Positions 22,673 through 32,396 of a DNA stretch of 64,000 bases are shown piece by piece. The notes under the pieces are model-generated. The model saw only the letters and a list, made by a program, of their open reading frames with translations. It made no database searches and was not told where the DNA came from. Every line of letters begins with the position of its first letter. Within the stretch, counting starts at the first letter, position 1. Position numbers and translations under genes: made by a program. The stretch is from NCBI GenBank assembly GCA_029706075.1, contig JAINUG010000176.1, positions 1,860,001-1,924,000 of the forward strand, written 5' to 3'. Source of the DNA: Aldrovandia affinis. Its lineage: Eukaryota > Chordata > Actinopteri > Notacanthiformes > Halosauridae.

Positions 22673-23051
22673 AACACTTAACAATACAAAATAGCACAGT
22701 AGAATGAATTACTGGGATATCACATTGTACTAAACGCAGTTTAGCAATAAGAAGGGAAAAAAAAAGAAAAAAAAGTATAAAAATAAATTAGAAGCACTTT
22801 TCAAGACCCAAGATAACAAAAGAGCGAGTGTTATGTGAGGACAATATTCAAACAAAATATGTACGCAGTACCCTCAGATTAAGCTAAAACTTCAGCCTTG
22901 GGTTACACAGCAAGTCGTGAAGGCATGCTAGTAACATAAAATAAAATCTCTGGGATCCTATACCTATACTTATTGACTTGCTACATTGCCTATGACAATG
23001 TAGCAAGATTATAATAAGAGACACACTAATACAAGTACATAAAAACATATC
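22673..23051. other. unassigned AT-rich DNA inside the L1 nest
   Basis: It does not read as L1 protein on the minus strand and matches nothing else in the window. A short inverted repeat is visible: TGCTACATTG... with ...CAATGTAGCA at about 22980-23004. It may be L1 spacer, an older insertion, or captured flanking DNA. Confidence 0.5.
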
Positions 23052-23608
23052 TACACTACCGTTCAAAAGTTTGGGGTCACCTGCTGGAAACTATTTTTAT
23101 TTTATAATTGACAATGCTTTACACCGTATACATTTCTGTAAATACTTTAAAATGACAAAAAACACATGTAACAATGAACAAAATGAACATCAAAGAAGTG
23201 TTCAAGAAAATTATATTGAAAATTGAATCTTGGATTCCTCAAAATAGTCACCCTTTGGCGTGAGAATAGCCTCACAAACAGTGGCCATTCGGTTAATACG
23301 TTTTAGCAGGAAATCACCTGACATGTTTTCCCAGCTATCCTGCAGCAATTCCCAGAGAAACTTGTGGGTTGCTTTGCTTTGACTCTTCCTTTCCAGTTTG
23401 TCCCATACAAGTTCTATGGGATTGAGGTCTGGACACTGGGCAGGCCAGGTCTTTAGTTTGAGTTGTTGTTCACATTCCTCCTTCACCAGATAGTTCTTGC
23501 ACAACTTCAAGGTGTGTTTCGGGTCGTTATCTTGCTGAAGAATGAAGGAGTGCCCGATTAGCCATAGTCCAGATGGAAGGTGACCCCAAACTTTTGAACG
23601 GTAGTGTA
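23052..23608 (-). mobile_element. internally deleted Tc1 element (ACTACCGTTCAAAAG family)
   Basis: The inverted repeats begin CACTACCGTTCAAAAGTTTG at the left and end with the complement at the right, with TA on both sides (23052-23053 and 23607-23608). The length is about 557 bp against about 1.5 kb for a full member, so most of the transposase has been lost. The remaining minus-strand frame (23510-23211) contains WPAQCPDLNPIELVWDKLER, which includes the catalytic Glu region and C-terminus. Such short derivatives move only with help from a full-length relative. Confidence 0.93.
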
Positions 23609-23768
23609 TATATTTATGTAATATGTTGTTGTTGTGGACATCACAACAACAGCAAACTTTTTAGGTAACTTTGCAAGAAAGTTGTGAGTGCATTCGTGAT
23701 AGAGCATGGCGAAGTATCCAGTGCAGTCTGGGGAAAGCAGTATTTTCTACCCATTGTAGTGCAATGGA

Positions 23769-24443
23769 TCAGCCTGTCTGGCCCGGTGCAGAATTTATTC
23801 TCGAATGTGAAAAACAATGCACCCTGACAATAAAAGGACAAGGATTCCCGCCCAATTTTTGACGGGGGTTCAGCGATCTATGTGCCCTGTCTAATAGTGG
23901 TTTGTCGTCAAGTTTAAGGAGATCTTTCAGCAGGGTAGCTATGAGTTGTCTAGGCCGCGGCCCTTCCAGACTCTCCTCGACCCTGATTATTCTCAAGTTG
24001 TTTCTGTGCGATCTTCCCTCAAGATCCTCGCATTTATCACGTAGGGTGGTTACCTCTGCAGAGAGTTTCTGGAGTTTGGTCTTAATGGACACTGTAGTAT
24101 CTGACCAATGTGACATTCCCTGTTCTAATTTGCCCACATGGCTAGCTAAGGACTCAGCTCCGGACTGAATAGCTGATATCTACCCTGATATCTCAGAGCG
24201 TAGTTTGCTCAGCACCACTGCTAATTCGCCCTTTATGGATGCGGTTAGAGCGTCCATTTTAGCATTAACCGATGCACAAAGGTCGGGTTTAATAGAAGCT
24301 ATTTCAGACCGAATTGAAGCCAAGGCATGTAAAATAGCATCAGACGAGGAGGCAGACTGGATGGGTTTGTTAATGTCCATTGTTTGAGCCTGGCTGTCTT
24401 CAGACGGAGCTAGCGTTTCTCTTCTGCCACAAGGGTTAGGCAT
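23769..24443 (-). pseudogene. L1 ORF1 (RNA-binding chaperone type), broken
   Basis: Minus-strand pieces 24443-24180 (87 codons) and 24137-23769 (122 codons). The first has a start-proximal polar region and then a heptad-like helix (LASIRSEIASIKPDL to LSKLRSEISG). The second continues a coiled coil (QKLSAEVTTLRDKCEDLEGR) and then SHRNNLRIIRVEESLEG, the start of the RRM-like domain of L1 ORF1 proteins. RAHRSLNPRQK and PFIVRVHCF follow later in that domain. A stop at about 24180 and loss of the end make it non-functional. In L1 this protein coats the element RNA and aids target-primed reverse transcription. Confidence 0.85.
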
Positions 24444-25129
24444 AGTGACGCCTGAACCAAAGGATTATTCAGTGAAAGTAAAATAAATGATCTAAAAGTC
24501 AACAGGAACGGAAAGAAAGTACAAAAACTTCGTAAAAGGATTAATTAAATATTTGCAGGGAGCTCTGATTGAGTCTTACCCACTCATTGCTCACTAGCCT
24601 TACCTGGGATAGTTGTCTTGTTGGAAGGTCCATCCATGGCCAAGGTGTAGCTGGATAGCAGAAGGAACAAGGTTTTTGGACAAAATGTTTTAGTACATGC
24701 TGGATTTCATGGTGTCATATATTTTAATAAGGGCCCCATAGCCTGTGGATGCAAAACAACCCCAAAGCATTAAAGATCCACCACCATGTTTCACTGTAGA
24801 TATGAGGTGCTTTTCAACATTCTTTGGATGCCAAACATAATGCTGATGTGCATGCTGAAAAGGCAATATTTCTGTTTCATCTGACCACAAGACATGGTTC
24901 CAATTGTAGTTCAGATGTAGTTTGCCAAATTCAATATGCCTTTTCAGTGAATTGTCTTCAAAAGAGGCTTCCTTCTTGCAAATCTGCCATAAAGGGCATT
25001 GTCATGTAGGCATCATCGAATGCTTTAGACACCTTGTAACCCTAAGTGTTAGGGGGGAACGATGGCGAGAGGGGGAACCCAATCACAGAGATGGAATGAG
25101 GAGGGCATTTGAAAATAGGGAGAGGATCC

Positions 25130-26330
25130 ATCTTCATCCTCCCCTCAGAGACGATGAACCCCAGAAAGGAAATCACTGGCATGTGAAATTCACTCTTCTC
25201 CAACTTGACGAAAAGGTAGTTCTTGAGAAGACGCTGGAGAACCTCTCTGACTTGTCGCACATGCTCAACGGGGCTTTTAGAGAAAATTAGGATATCGTCA
25301 AGGTAGACAAATGCAAATGTATTAATAACATCCCAGAGGACATCATTTAAGAACGCCTGGAAGACAGCCAAAGGGCATGACCAGGTATCCGTAGTGACCT
25401 GTGGGAGTGTTAAAAGCCGTCTTCCATTCATCCCCCTCCCTAATGCGGACCAAGTTGTAGGCTTCGGTGGTCCAGTTTGGTGAACACTGTGGCGCGTTGA
25501 AGGAGTTCAAAAGCCGAGAACATGAGCGGGAGAAGGTAGGGATTCTTGATAGTAACCTGATTGAGAACCCAGTAATCGATGCAGGGGCAGAGCCCCCCAT
25601 CCTTCTTGCCCACAAAAAAGAAACCAGCTCCAGCTGGCGAGGTGGATGGGCATATGGCGCCAGTGAGAAGGGCCTCCTGGATGTAGTTTTCCATGGATTT
25701 GGTTTCTGGAGCAGAGAGGGAGAAAAGACGACCGTGAGGGGGATAGGTGCCGGGCAGCAGGTCGATCGCACAGTCGTAGGCCCAATGTGGGGGTAGAGAG
25801 AAAGCCTGCTCCTTACTGAAGACCTCCAACAGGTCATTGTAGGCGGGCGGTACTCGGGAGGCATCAGGGGGCACAGAGGAGTCAGCTGGCTCGAGAGTGG
25901 GTGGAGAGAGCAGACAGGTGGCATGGCAGGTGGGGCCCCACTCCAATAAGGTACCGGCATACCAATCGAAGTGTGTTGTGACATGTTACCCATAGGGTAC
26001 CCAGTACAAGGGGGAACTCAGGGGAATAGATGAGGTGAAATTAGGCTATATCGTGGCGTTGGTTGATAGACAACTGCAAAGGGGTTGTGAGGCATTGGAC
26101 GCTGCCGGTACCCAGGGGTCTCCCATCCAGGGCTGTGACCGTGAGGGGATGGTCCAGATCAGCTGTGGGGATGTGATGTTCACGAGCGAAATTAATGTCC
26201 ATGAAATTGCTCGCACCTCCGGAGTCTACAAAGGTCATGAGTGGGGTGGGGTTGTTACCCCAGGAGAGGGTAGACTGAAGGCGAACCACCGTGGATGTGG
26301 ATGGGAAAGTGCCATTATGACCCATCACAG
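25130..26330 (-). pseudogene. Ty3-type protease and reverse transcriptase, broken
   Basis: Protease remains at 26328-26041 include FVDSGGASNFMD, with the DSG active-site triplet. The reverse transcriptase follows: [25 protein letters not shown]-type N-terminal blocks near 25780, [17 protein letters not shown] (about 25600), [11 protein letters not shown] (about 25370) and [12 protein letters not shown] with the YLDD catalytic box (about 25300), then [20 protein letters not shown]. Frames shift several times. It ends at the deletion joint at about 25128, so RNase H and integrase are absent. Confidence 0.88.
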
Positions 26331-27340
26331 GTCTCCCCCTCCTGGACGGGTCCGTGCTTTTCCCAGTAATTCGGAGCAGTTATCAGGGTAGTGCCCTTTG
26401 ACCCTACAATACAAGCAGCAGCCCTCCCTCAGTCGCCTGTCGCGTTCAGCCCAAGTGAGTCGAGTACAGCCCAGCTGCATGGGCTCATCTGGAGGGGGAT
26501 GCAAGGAGATAGGAGTGGATGCCACCGGAGTGGGTCTACGGGCATAGTCGAAGGTGTCGTGGGTGGGTAAACGGGGCTTGGCTGGGGGGTGTGGTGCCTG
26601 ATAGCGTTCTCTATCGCGCACCCTTATTTTGTTGTCGACTCGGATTGCGGTGTCAATAAGAGTCTGGAGGTGGGTAATCGAGTCCCGTGCTGTCAGTTCG
26701 TCCTTCAGACGGTCACTGAGACCCTAATAAAAAGTAGCCTCCAAAGCCTCATGGTCCGACCTGCTCTCAGTGGCCAGAATACAAAAGTCCATCGCATAGT
26801 CCACGGCACTGTGTGACCCTTGCCAAAGTTGGAGAAGGCGTAGGCCTGCCTCCTGCCCACTGACCAGGTGGTCGAATACACTCCTCATCTCCCGGAAGAA
26901 GGTATGGAGGTGGGTGCACTCGGCGGACTGCCGCTCCGAGACCGCTGTAGCCCAGGCAAGAGCCTTGCCGATAAGGAGGGTAACAATGTAGGCCACTTTG
27001 GAGTGCTCGGAGGGGAAACAAGCGGGCTGCAATCCCAAGGAGAGAGTACACTGTGTGTGATGAAGCCCCGGCATTTATCCGTGTGTCCATTGTAGTGCTC
27101 CGGCGTGGGGAGGTGAGGTTTGGACACATGGGGACTGGAGATGGAGAGCAGGTGATGCCCTCCGGGGGTAGTTGGAGAGTCTTAGCCGGATGCATCCCGA
27201 GAGCTGATTGCCAGCATGAGAGCCTGGAGACTGGAGAGGACTTCCTGGAGAGTCTGGTCGTGTCTTCCCAGGGCTGTGCCCTGGCTGGCTAGTGCAGAGC
27301 ATAGATGCACAAGCTATGCAGAATTACACTGCGCCATCTC
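26325..27340 (-). pseudogene. Ty3-type gag with zinc knuckle, broken
   Basis: The frame begins near 27352 just inside the right LTR (MDPAEMAQC in the opening) and is broken within a dozen codons. The capsid region is spread over 27195-26724 in shifting frames, for example WTGSHSAVDYA-like and DEECIRPPGQWAG-type stretches. Near the C-terminus (26621-26325) is CLYCRVKGHYPDNC, a CX2CX4HX4C zinc knuckle expected to bind element RNA. Stops and frameshifts throughout make it non-coding. Confidence 0.8.
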
Positions 27341-27369
27341 GGCTGGGTCCATGCTTGGCTCAGTTTTTC

Positions 27370-27884
27370 TGTTAGGGGGGAACAATGGCGAGGGGGACCC
27401 AATCACAGAGATGGAACGAGGAGGGGGTTTTAAAACAGGGAGAGAACCAAAAATACACTGGACTAACTAAACTGGGAGGGACAAACCACGAGAGATAAAA
27501 ACAAGTTAACAAAATAACAAACACAATTAGAGAAACCAGGAGGAGCATAAAACAAAGACAAAACATTAAACTAACTATGAAAACTTTGTGAGACAGAGAA
27601 GGGCTTGGAAATGTGAAAACGCCAGGTAAGAAAACACAGCACGTTAACTCAAAACTGAGCACAGGACAATGGGAGAGACTGGGTTATATACTGAGTGTGA
27701 TAAGATAAATTAGAGACAGGTGTGAGTGGAAAATCACAGGGGAAGACTTGAAACTCTCATAATGGAATGCTGGGACAACTGGGGAAAAAGTGAAATCACA
27801 AAAATAGGAAAAAACGAAAAACAAAAAGGCAGCTATGTCGCCCTCCTGTGGCCAAGATGGGGAGGTACCGCTGGACCCCTGACA
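27370..27884 (-). mobile_element. complete LTR (5' LTR of the Ty3 element)
   Basis: On the minus strand it starts TGTCAGGGGTCCAGCGG and ends CCCCCCTAACA, with TG and CA ends, 515 bp. Its first 80 bases on the plus strand match 25047-25127. A LTR normally holds the promoter and polyadenylation signals for the element; I do not see a convincing TATA box to place a start. Confidence 0.85.
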
Positions 27885-28375
27885 GCCAGGTTGTTTTGGA
27901 GATCTTGAACTGTGCCCCTTGGACTTCTTTTTGCCTGTCAAACCAAGTCCTCTACCTGGCAGGCTAGCCACTGTTCCAGTGGCCTTAAACTTCCTAATAA
28001 TTTACACAACAGTGGAAATTGGTATCTTGAACTTTTTATTGATTTTCTTGTAGCTATCTCCTGATCTGTAGAGGTCAATAACCTTTTGTCTGATGCTTTC
28101 ACAGAGTTATTTGCCTTTCACCATGATGATGGCTGAACACAGTATTTAAAATGTGTGTTCCCTCCTTTTTCTACCCTAGGAAAACAGGAAACCATTGTAG
28201 GCCACTGTATAGTTCCATAGCCTTCCAATGAACTTCAAATAAGTACATTTCTGAATGTGTTTTATATCAATTTGTTGGGGTGTGAATATCTGTGATCCAG
28301 ATGTTTTTGGAAAAAAAAAATATTGTTAATAAAACAAAATTTGAATTGTTAATACAAAATTGATTAATTGATTGA
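27885..28375 (-). mobile_element. N-terminal segment and end of the old Tc1
   Basis: This is the third segment of the interrupted Tc1 (16799-28375). On the minus strand it includes the transposase start region near 28125 (ATGGTGAAAGGCAAATAACT) and the terminus GGGGTGTGAATATCTGTGAT near 28276-28296. Homology with the sister copy at 47245 reaches about 28370. Confidence 0.85.
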
Positions 28376-28554
28376 TATTGAAGCAGTAGGCATAATTCCT
28401 TACTGTATACCATTAGAATGTAGCCATTAGAATGGGCAAATTATTATTCATACTTTCACCATGGATGAAATTGAGTGGAGAAATGTATTTTGTGTTTAGT
28501 GTTATAAGAAATGGCCAATTATTATACAGTTGTTACCAGGCTATTCTGATTAAC

Positions 28555-28735
28555 TGTGCCCTATTGTGGCAGGTTTGAACCATGGCTATGTCATTAGCTA
28601 ACTAAGACCAGTCCGCAGTGGTGAAACAGAACTGGCCACATCCCACCAGGGGTAGTCTAGGCTTTAGTTGGTTCCTTGAGTTAATTCTGTATTAGCTCCT
28701 CCCAATGATGGCCAAGGTGCCCACAGGGTAATAGT
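28555..28735 (+). repeat. SINE-like dispersed repeat, copy 1 of 2
   Basis: It shares GGCTATGTCATTAGCT, then GACCAG-(T/G)-C-GCAG, CCAGGGGTAG, TTGGTTCCTT and AAGGTGCCCAC-GG blocks with the copy at 60266-60920, which is split by an LTR. GGTTTGAACC at its start resembles a pol III B box, so a tRNA-derived SINE is likely, but no A box is clear. Confidence 0.55.
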
Positions 28736-28751
28736 TGTCTTCTGTGAGAGA

Positions 28752-29169
28752 TACAGTGGGGAAAATAAGTATTTAGTCAGCCACCAATTGTGCAAGTTCT
28801 CCCACTTAAAAAGATGAGAGAGGCCTGTAATTTTCATCATAGGTATACCTCAACTATGAGAGACAAAATGAAAAAAAAATCCAGAAAATCACATTGTCTG
28901 ATTTTTAAAGAATTTATTTGCAAATTATGGTGGAAAATAAGTATTTGGTCACCTACAAACAAGCAAGATTTCTGGCTCTCACAGACCTGTAACTTCTTCT
29001 TTAAGAGGCTCCTCTGTCCTCCACTCGTTACCGGTATTAATGGAACCTGTTTGAACTTGTTATCAGTATAAAAGACACCTGTCCACAGGTTCTCTGTTCT
29101 CTCTCATCTTTTTAAGTGGGAGAACTTGCACAATTGGTGGCTGACTAAATACTTATTTTCCCCACTGTA
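28752..29169. mobile_element. Tc1-derived MITE with about 70-bp perfect inverted repeats
   Basis: The left arm 28752-28822 and right arm 29099-29169 are perfect complements over 71 bases including the TA at each end. They begin TACAGTGGGGAAAATAAGTA. The 418-bp element has no transposase sequence. The arms and TA duplication place it with Tc1/mariner. Perfect arms suggest recent mobilisation by a full-length relative elsewhere. Confidence 0.92.
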
Positions 29170-29663
29170 TGTCTCTACTCCAATTAGTGCAAGTACAGAG
29201 AACGTCTTATATCTGGAATGTTCATACATCTGATTTATCATGTGTATAACTAACACACGCATGGTTTTGGTATTAACTTTAGTGGATCACAACTTATCCT
29301 ACTATTGTGCACACATGAACAGGCTTTGAAGTTTTGTGTAAAACAGCTCCCGTAACGAATATTTGATAGAAAAACAGAAGGTTTCATTAATTTTATATTG
29401 AAGGGAAATCTCTAGAGACTCTGAGCCTGTATCACTTGTGGGAAAGAACTGCCACAGAAAAAGTGTGTGGGGGGATATCTGAGACCAAAATGGAGATAAT
29501 TGTGTCCATGGTGCAAAAAGGAAATGCTGAAAAAGTAGGCAAATTCAGAGTGCCACAACACGCTGAATATGTGCATGCATTCATTTGTGTGGTGTTTGTG
29601 AGTGTGTGTGTTTCAGCCACGGACACGATACGAAATAGGGCAAAAACAGCTGCTTGGCAGAGG
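29170..29663. other. no gene or repeat recognised
   Basis: The frame at 29436-29732 (98 codons) has no motif that I recognise and crosses into the next Tc1 end. Probably unique intergenic or intronic DNA. Confidence 0.5.
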
Positions 29664-29721
29664 TACAGTTCTGGTCAACGTTATTGGCACCCTTGCATTA
29701 TATACAATATATATACAATAT

Positions 29722-30545
29722 CAGGGGCGTAGCACACAATTCTGGGCCCTATACATATGCAGTCTTGTGGGCCCCCTTCCCCTCTTGATCCATGACTCTC
29801 GTGCATCTTTAGAATTGTTTTAAATTGAATCAACAACTATACACATGAATATGTAGTGGTTATTATGGTAATCGCTAATGAACTGCTTAGCTCCTGCTCA
29901 CTCTCTGCCTCGATCACATCTTCTTCCTGCTCACTCTCTGCTACAAGGACAGGCCCCTCTACAAGCATGAAGCATACAGGATTGATATTAGCCTCTTAAC
30001 CTGCTTATAATATACAATGAAACAGGCTACAGGCTAGATTCTGCTTAATTTACCAGCTAGCTAGCTAACTATCATAATGTAGCTAGCTACGTTAGCTTGT
30101 CTTGTTATAGACCTGGATCAAATGAGTCTTCAAAAACAAAGTTTCAATGCATTTCACCATCACCAGTAGTATGTTTGCCCGCATTTGCGATTGCTTTCAG
30201 CCAGTAGCGAGAGTTAAACTGAAATTAGATTAATCGCAATTTTTAAAAATGAACGCGTTATCCATTTTAAATTAATCGCATACGTTAACGTGTGAAAGTT
30301 GACAGCCCTAGTTCAATCGAAACAACGTACCGATATTAGCTTAAACCACTCTTAAACAGTGTTAGCAAGTTGCTTACCTTTCTTTTGAAAGAAATGAGTG
30401 AGCAGTTGTTTTCCCTCAGTTTGCCTTTTTTCTCTTTCTTTTCTTTCTTTTGTTTTTTGATACCCCGACTTCACTTTCTTCTGGAAAGACATGATTGACT
30501 GAAACTTGCGGGCTCCAGCATCAGCACCAGTCAGCGTGATTAGCC
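29722..30545. mobile_element. hAT-like fragments (CAGGGGCG end and a second family end)
   Basis: The sequence starts with CAGGGGCGTAGC, typical of one hAT terminus. At 30225-30311 it contains sequence ending in TTGACAGCCCTAG, which is the complement of a TAGGGCTGTCAA hAT end. No transposase, no matching opposite termini and no 8-bp duplication are visible. I read this as pieces of two hAT-type elements; exact borders are uncertain. Confidence 0.45.
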
Positions 30546-30549
30546 ATGT

Positions 30550-31490
30550 TTAGCGACGAATCTTAGTGCAGGGGGGCGGACTAAACCATTTGCGCTTTTG
30601 AGAGGGGAGGGGGCCCAGAGAGCCAACACACCCAGGGAAGACTGGGTTCTGACAGCTGGTGTCGATATAGCCGTTGTTTATGAGGTTGCTGGTCATCCTT
30701 TTGGCCACAACAGAGAAGAAGATCTTTCCCTCCATGTTCAGCAGCGCAATACTTCTGACTGGCTGATGTCCCTGGAGTTCGGTTCCTTGGGAATAAAGAC
30801 CGCTACGGCTCTTTGCCACTCTGATGGAATGCGTTGTTTTTTCCAGGCAGTTCACATGAGGGTCCACAGTATCTTCAGCATGCCAGGCCAGTTCTTATAG
30901 AGCTTGTATGGTACGCCGTTCGGTCCTGGTGCTGATGCTGACCTTGCCTTTTTGACTTCGCAGAACTTGGGGATCAAGATGTTGAACTGGGAGGTTGGTG
31001 GGGCAGGACGGGGCACATGCCCTGGTGGTCCTAACGGGTTGTTCCTTGCTGGATCGCTGTACTGGCCCCTGATGTGCTGCTCCAACTTTTCCTTGGTGAC
31101 TTCTAGCTTCCCACTCTTTTTGTCCTCCAGCAGCTGCCTGGTATGCTTGAAGGGATTCTTAAAGAAATTGGCTCTTTCCTTCTCTTTCCTTTTCCTGCGC
31201 TTACGAATGTGCTCTGCCCTCCATAGGCTGGCTAGCTTTCGCTTAACCTCATCTCACAACATTTTCAAGCCCTCCTTCTCCCCTTGAGTTTCCTTCCTCC
31301 AATTTTTTTCCTCCAAGATTTCCCCAAGCAAGTTGAGCTTGACTTCCACACTGCCACGCAGTGACCGCTCTAGTACTCAAGTCTGCGTCCAACTTCCTCC
31401 ATACCTCTGCCTCGTTTGCCTTTGGCAACTTGACCGTATTCCTTCTCCCAGGTTCCCTCCTCTCGACTCTTTGGTTCGGTTCTGTACTTG
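30550..31490 (-). pseudogene. non-LTR reverse transcriptase fragment, clade unclear
   Basis: Minus-strand reading from 31290: an Arg/Lys-rich linker (AEHIRKRRKRKREKERANF), then KKSGKLEVTKEKLEQHIRGQ, ARSASAPGPNGVPYKLYKNW (reverse transcriptase finger region) and further down IALLNMEGKIFFSVVAKRMT and NNGYIDTSCQNPVFPGCVG. The palm domain with the catalytic DD is not reached; the fragment stops at about 30550. Several frame breaks. The APGPNGVPYK and LLNMEGKIFF motifs differ from the L2, Rex1 and L1 elements in the window, so this is a fourth LINE lineage. Confidence 0.75.
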
Positions 31491-31512
31491 GGGAACTGAT
31501 TAGTGCGTCTCC

Positions 31513-31725
31513 TTAGTGTGCACCAAAGGGGTTACTCTCCACTGTTGGGCCGTGCTCCTCCACCGTCTGCCCGCCTTCAGCAACGATGTAACCATCAATA
31601 AGCTTCCTGCACCCTTCTACTGGCAGTTTCTCCCACTCTTCAATTGCCATTACCCCAGACCTCTTCAGGTCAGCCTTGAGATCTTTGGATGTCGTACAAG
31701 GTGTTTTTTCAATAGCTCGCACCAA
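31513..31725 (-). pseudogene. Tc1 transposase with core deleted
   Basis: A 70-codon frame. It starts MVRAIEKTPCTTSKDLKADL, the second helix-turn-helix of Tc1 transposases, and then passes directly into EEWEKLPVEGCRKLIDGY, which belongs near the C-terminus. About 150 residues with the DDE catalytic core are therefore missing. The N-terminal start lies upstream at about 31945 within a duplicated stretch. Confidence 0.75.
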
Positions 31726-31905
31726 CCTCCGACGACATCTGAGATCAATTTTTGTCTTACTATCATGTCCTGGGAGATTATTAACAATTCCATGAGCAGA
31801 AAACTTTGTGATAATATTGCGAACTGTGGAAACATTAATGCCAAGGTCTCTAGAGATGACCTTATAACCTTGTGAATGCTTATGTTTGGTGATAATCGTT
31901 TATTT

Positions 31906-32033
31906 GACATCCTCAGACAGCTCTTTTCTCTTCACCATTGTCACATGGAATGAAAGGGGTAACAGAGATGACATCCTCAGACAGCTCTTTTCTCTTCACC
32001 ATTGTCACAGGGAATGAAAGGGGGAACAGAGAT
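31906..32033. repeat. 64-bp tandem duplication over the transposase start
   Basis: Units 31906-31969 and 31970-32033 are nearly identical (differences at about 4 positions). Each contains, on the minus strand, ATGGTGAAGAGAAAAGAGCT, the first codons of this Tc1 family's transposase (MVKRKEL). The element thus carries two start regions in a row. Confidence 0.9.
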
Positions 32034-32396
32034 GGACTGTTTCCTCACATTAAAATGGATAATTGGTTAATTTATACATGTGGGCACCTGAAACCTGTCA
32101 CAGGTGAGTTGAATTACATTGTAAAAAATAACCTATTTTCTCCAATAAAATTGATTTGAATTGTTCTAAACAGTGCCAGTAATTGTGTCATGGCCACGTT
32201 CTGATTTTGAAGCCTAAAATATTTGTTTTATTATTCTTATTGTTTTTATCATGTGCTGTTCAAACAGCTGAATGTGTAAAGACTGAAAGTTGTTTCAATT
32301 TTCCAATTATTTCAGAAGATATTGTACATTTTACATTGTACATTGTATTATCTATTATAAAATGTAAAGGTGCCAATAACGTTGGCCAGAACTCTA

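Larger units (their letters stand above)
17075..24604 (-). mobile_element. L1-clade LINE, itself carrying nested insertions
   Basis: Minus-strand LINE with the 3' end at 17075, where the plus strand begins with a T run (poly-A tail). Its flanks are a 13-bp duplication, TGGGATCGTTGTC at 17062-17074 and TGGGATAGTTGTC at 24605-24617, with one difference. ORF1 lies at 24443-23769 and ORF2 at 19331-17479. Almost all of the endonuclease region between them is gone, replaced by an L2 (19332-22672, with Rex1 inside), unassigned DNA and a short Tc1 (23052-23608). Clade call: ORF1 has a coiled coil plus an RRM-like region, and the ORF2 motifs are L1-like. Confidence 0.88.
25047..27884 (-). mobile_element. 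deleted Ty3/Gypsy-type LTR retrotransposon
   Basis: The right side carries a full LTR (27370-27884). The left side keeps only the first 80 bases of the other LTR (25047-25127), joined directly to polymerase sequence. Between them, in minus-strand order, are gag, a zinc knuckle, protease and reverse transcriptase. RNase H, integrase and most of one LTR are deleted. The two LTR segments differ at several positions over the shared 80 bases. It interrupts the Tc1 element at 16799-28375 in the motif that reads CTTGTAACCCTAAG on the left and CCAGGTTGTTTTGG on the right. Confidence 0.88.
16799..28375 (-). mobile_element. old Tc1-like transposon opened by L1 and Ty3 insertions
   Basis: Three separated segments, 16799-17074, 24605-25046 and 27885-28375, align in order with the single plus-strand copy at 47245-48800. 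The terminus with GGGGTGTGAATATCTGTGAT lies at about 28276-28300. The end beside 16799 lacks its inverted repeat. Between the segments lie a LINE insertion (17075-24604) and a Ty3 element (25047-27884). The transposase piece at 24690-24890 (minus) keeps MWSDETEILPFQ with the first catalytic Asp and LMLWGCFASTGYGALIK. At 17000-16830 remains of the PIE-containing C-terminus are visible. Confidence 0.88.
29664..32396 (-). mobile_element. Tc1-like transposon (ACAGTTCTGGTCAACG family), interrupted and deleted
   Basis: The left end is TACAGTTCTGGTCAACGTTA at 29664. The right end (32378-32396) is its complement, GTTGGCCAGAACTC. The minus-strand transposase survives only at 31500-32000. The segment 29722-31490 is foreign: hAT-like pieces and a LINE fragment. 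Within the transposase the DNA-binding start is joined directly to the C-terminus, so the catalytic core was deleted. Confidence 0.85.
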
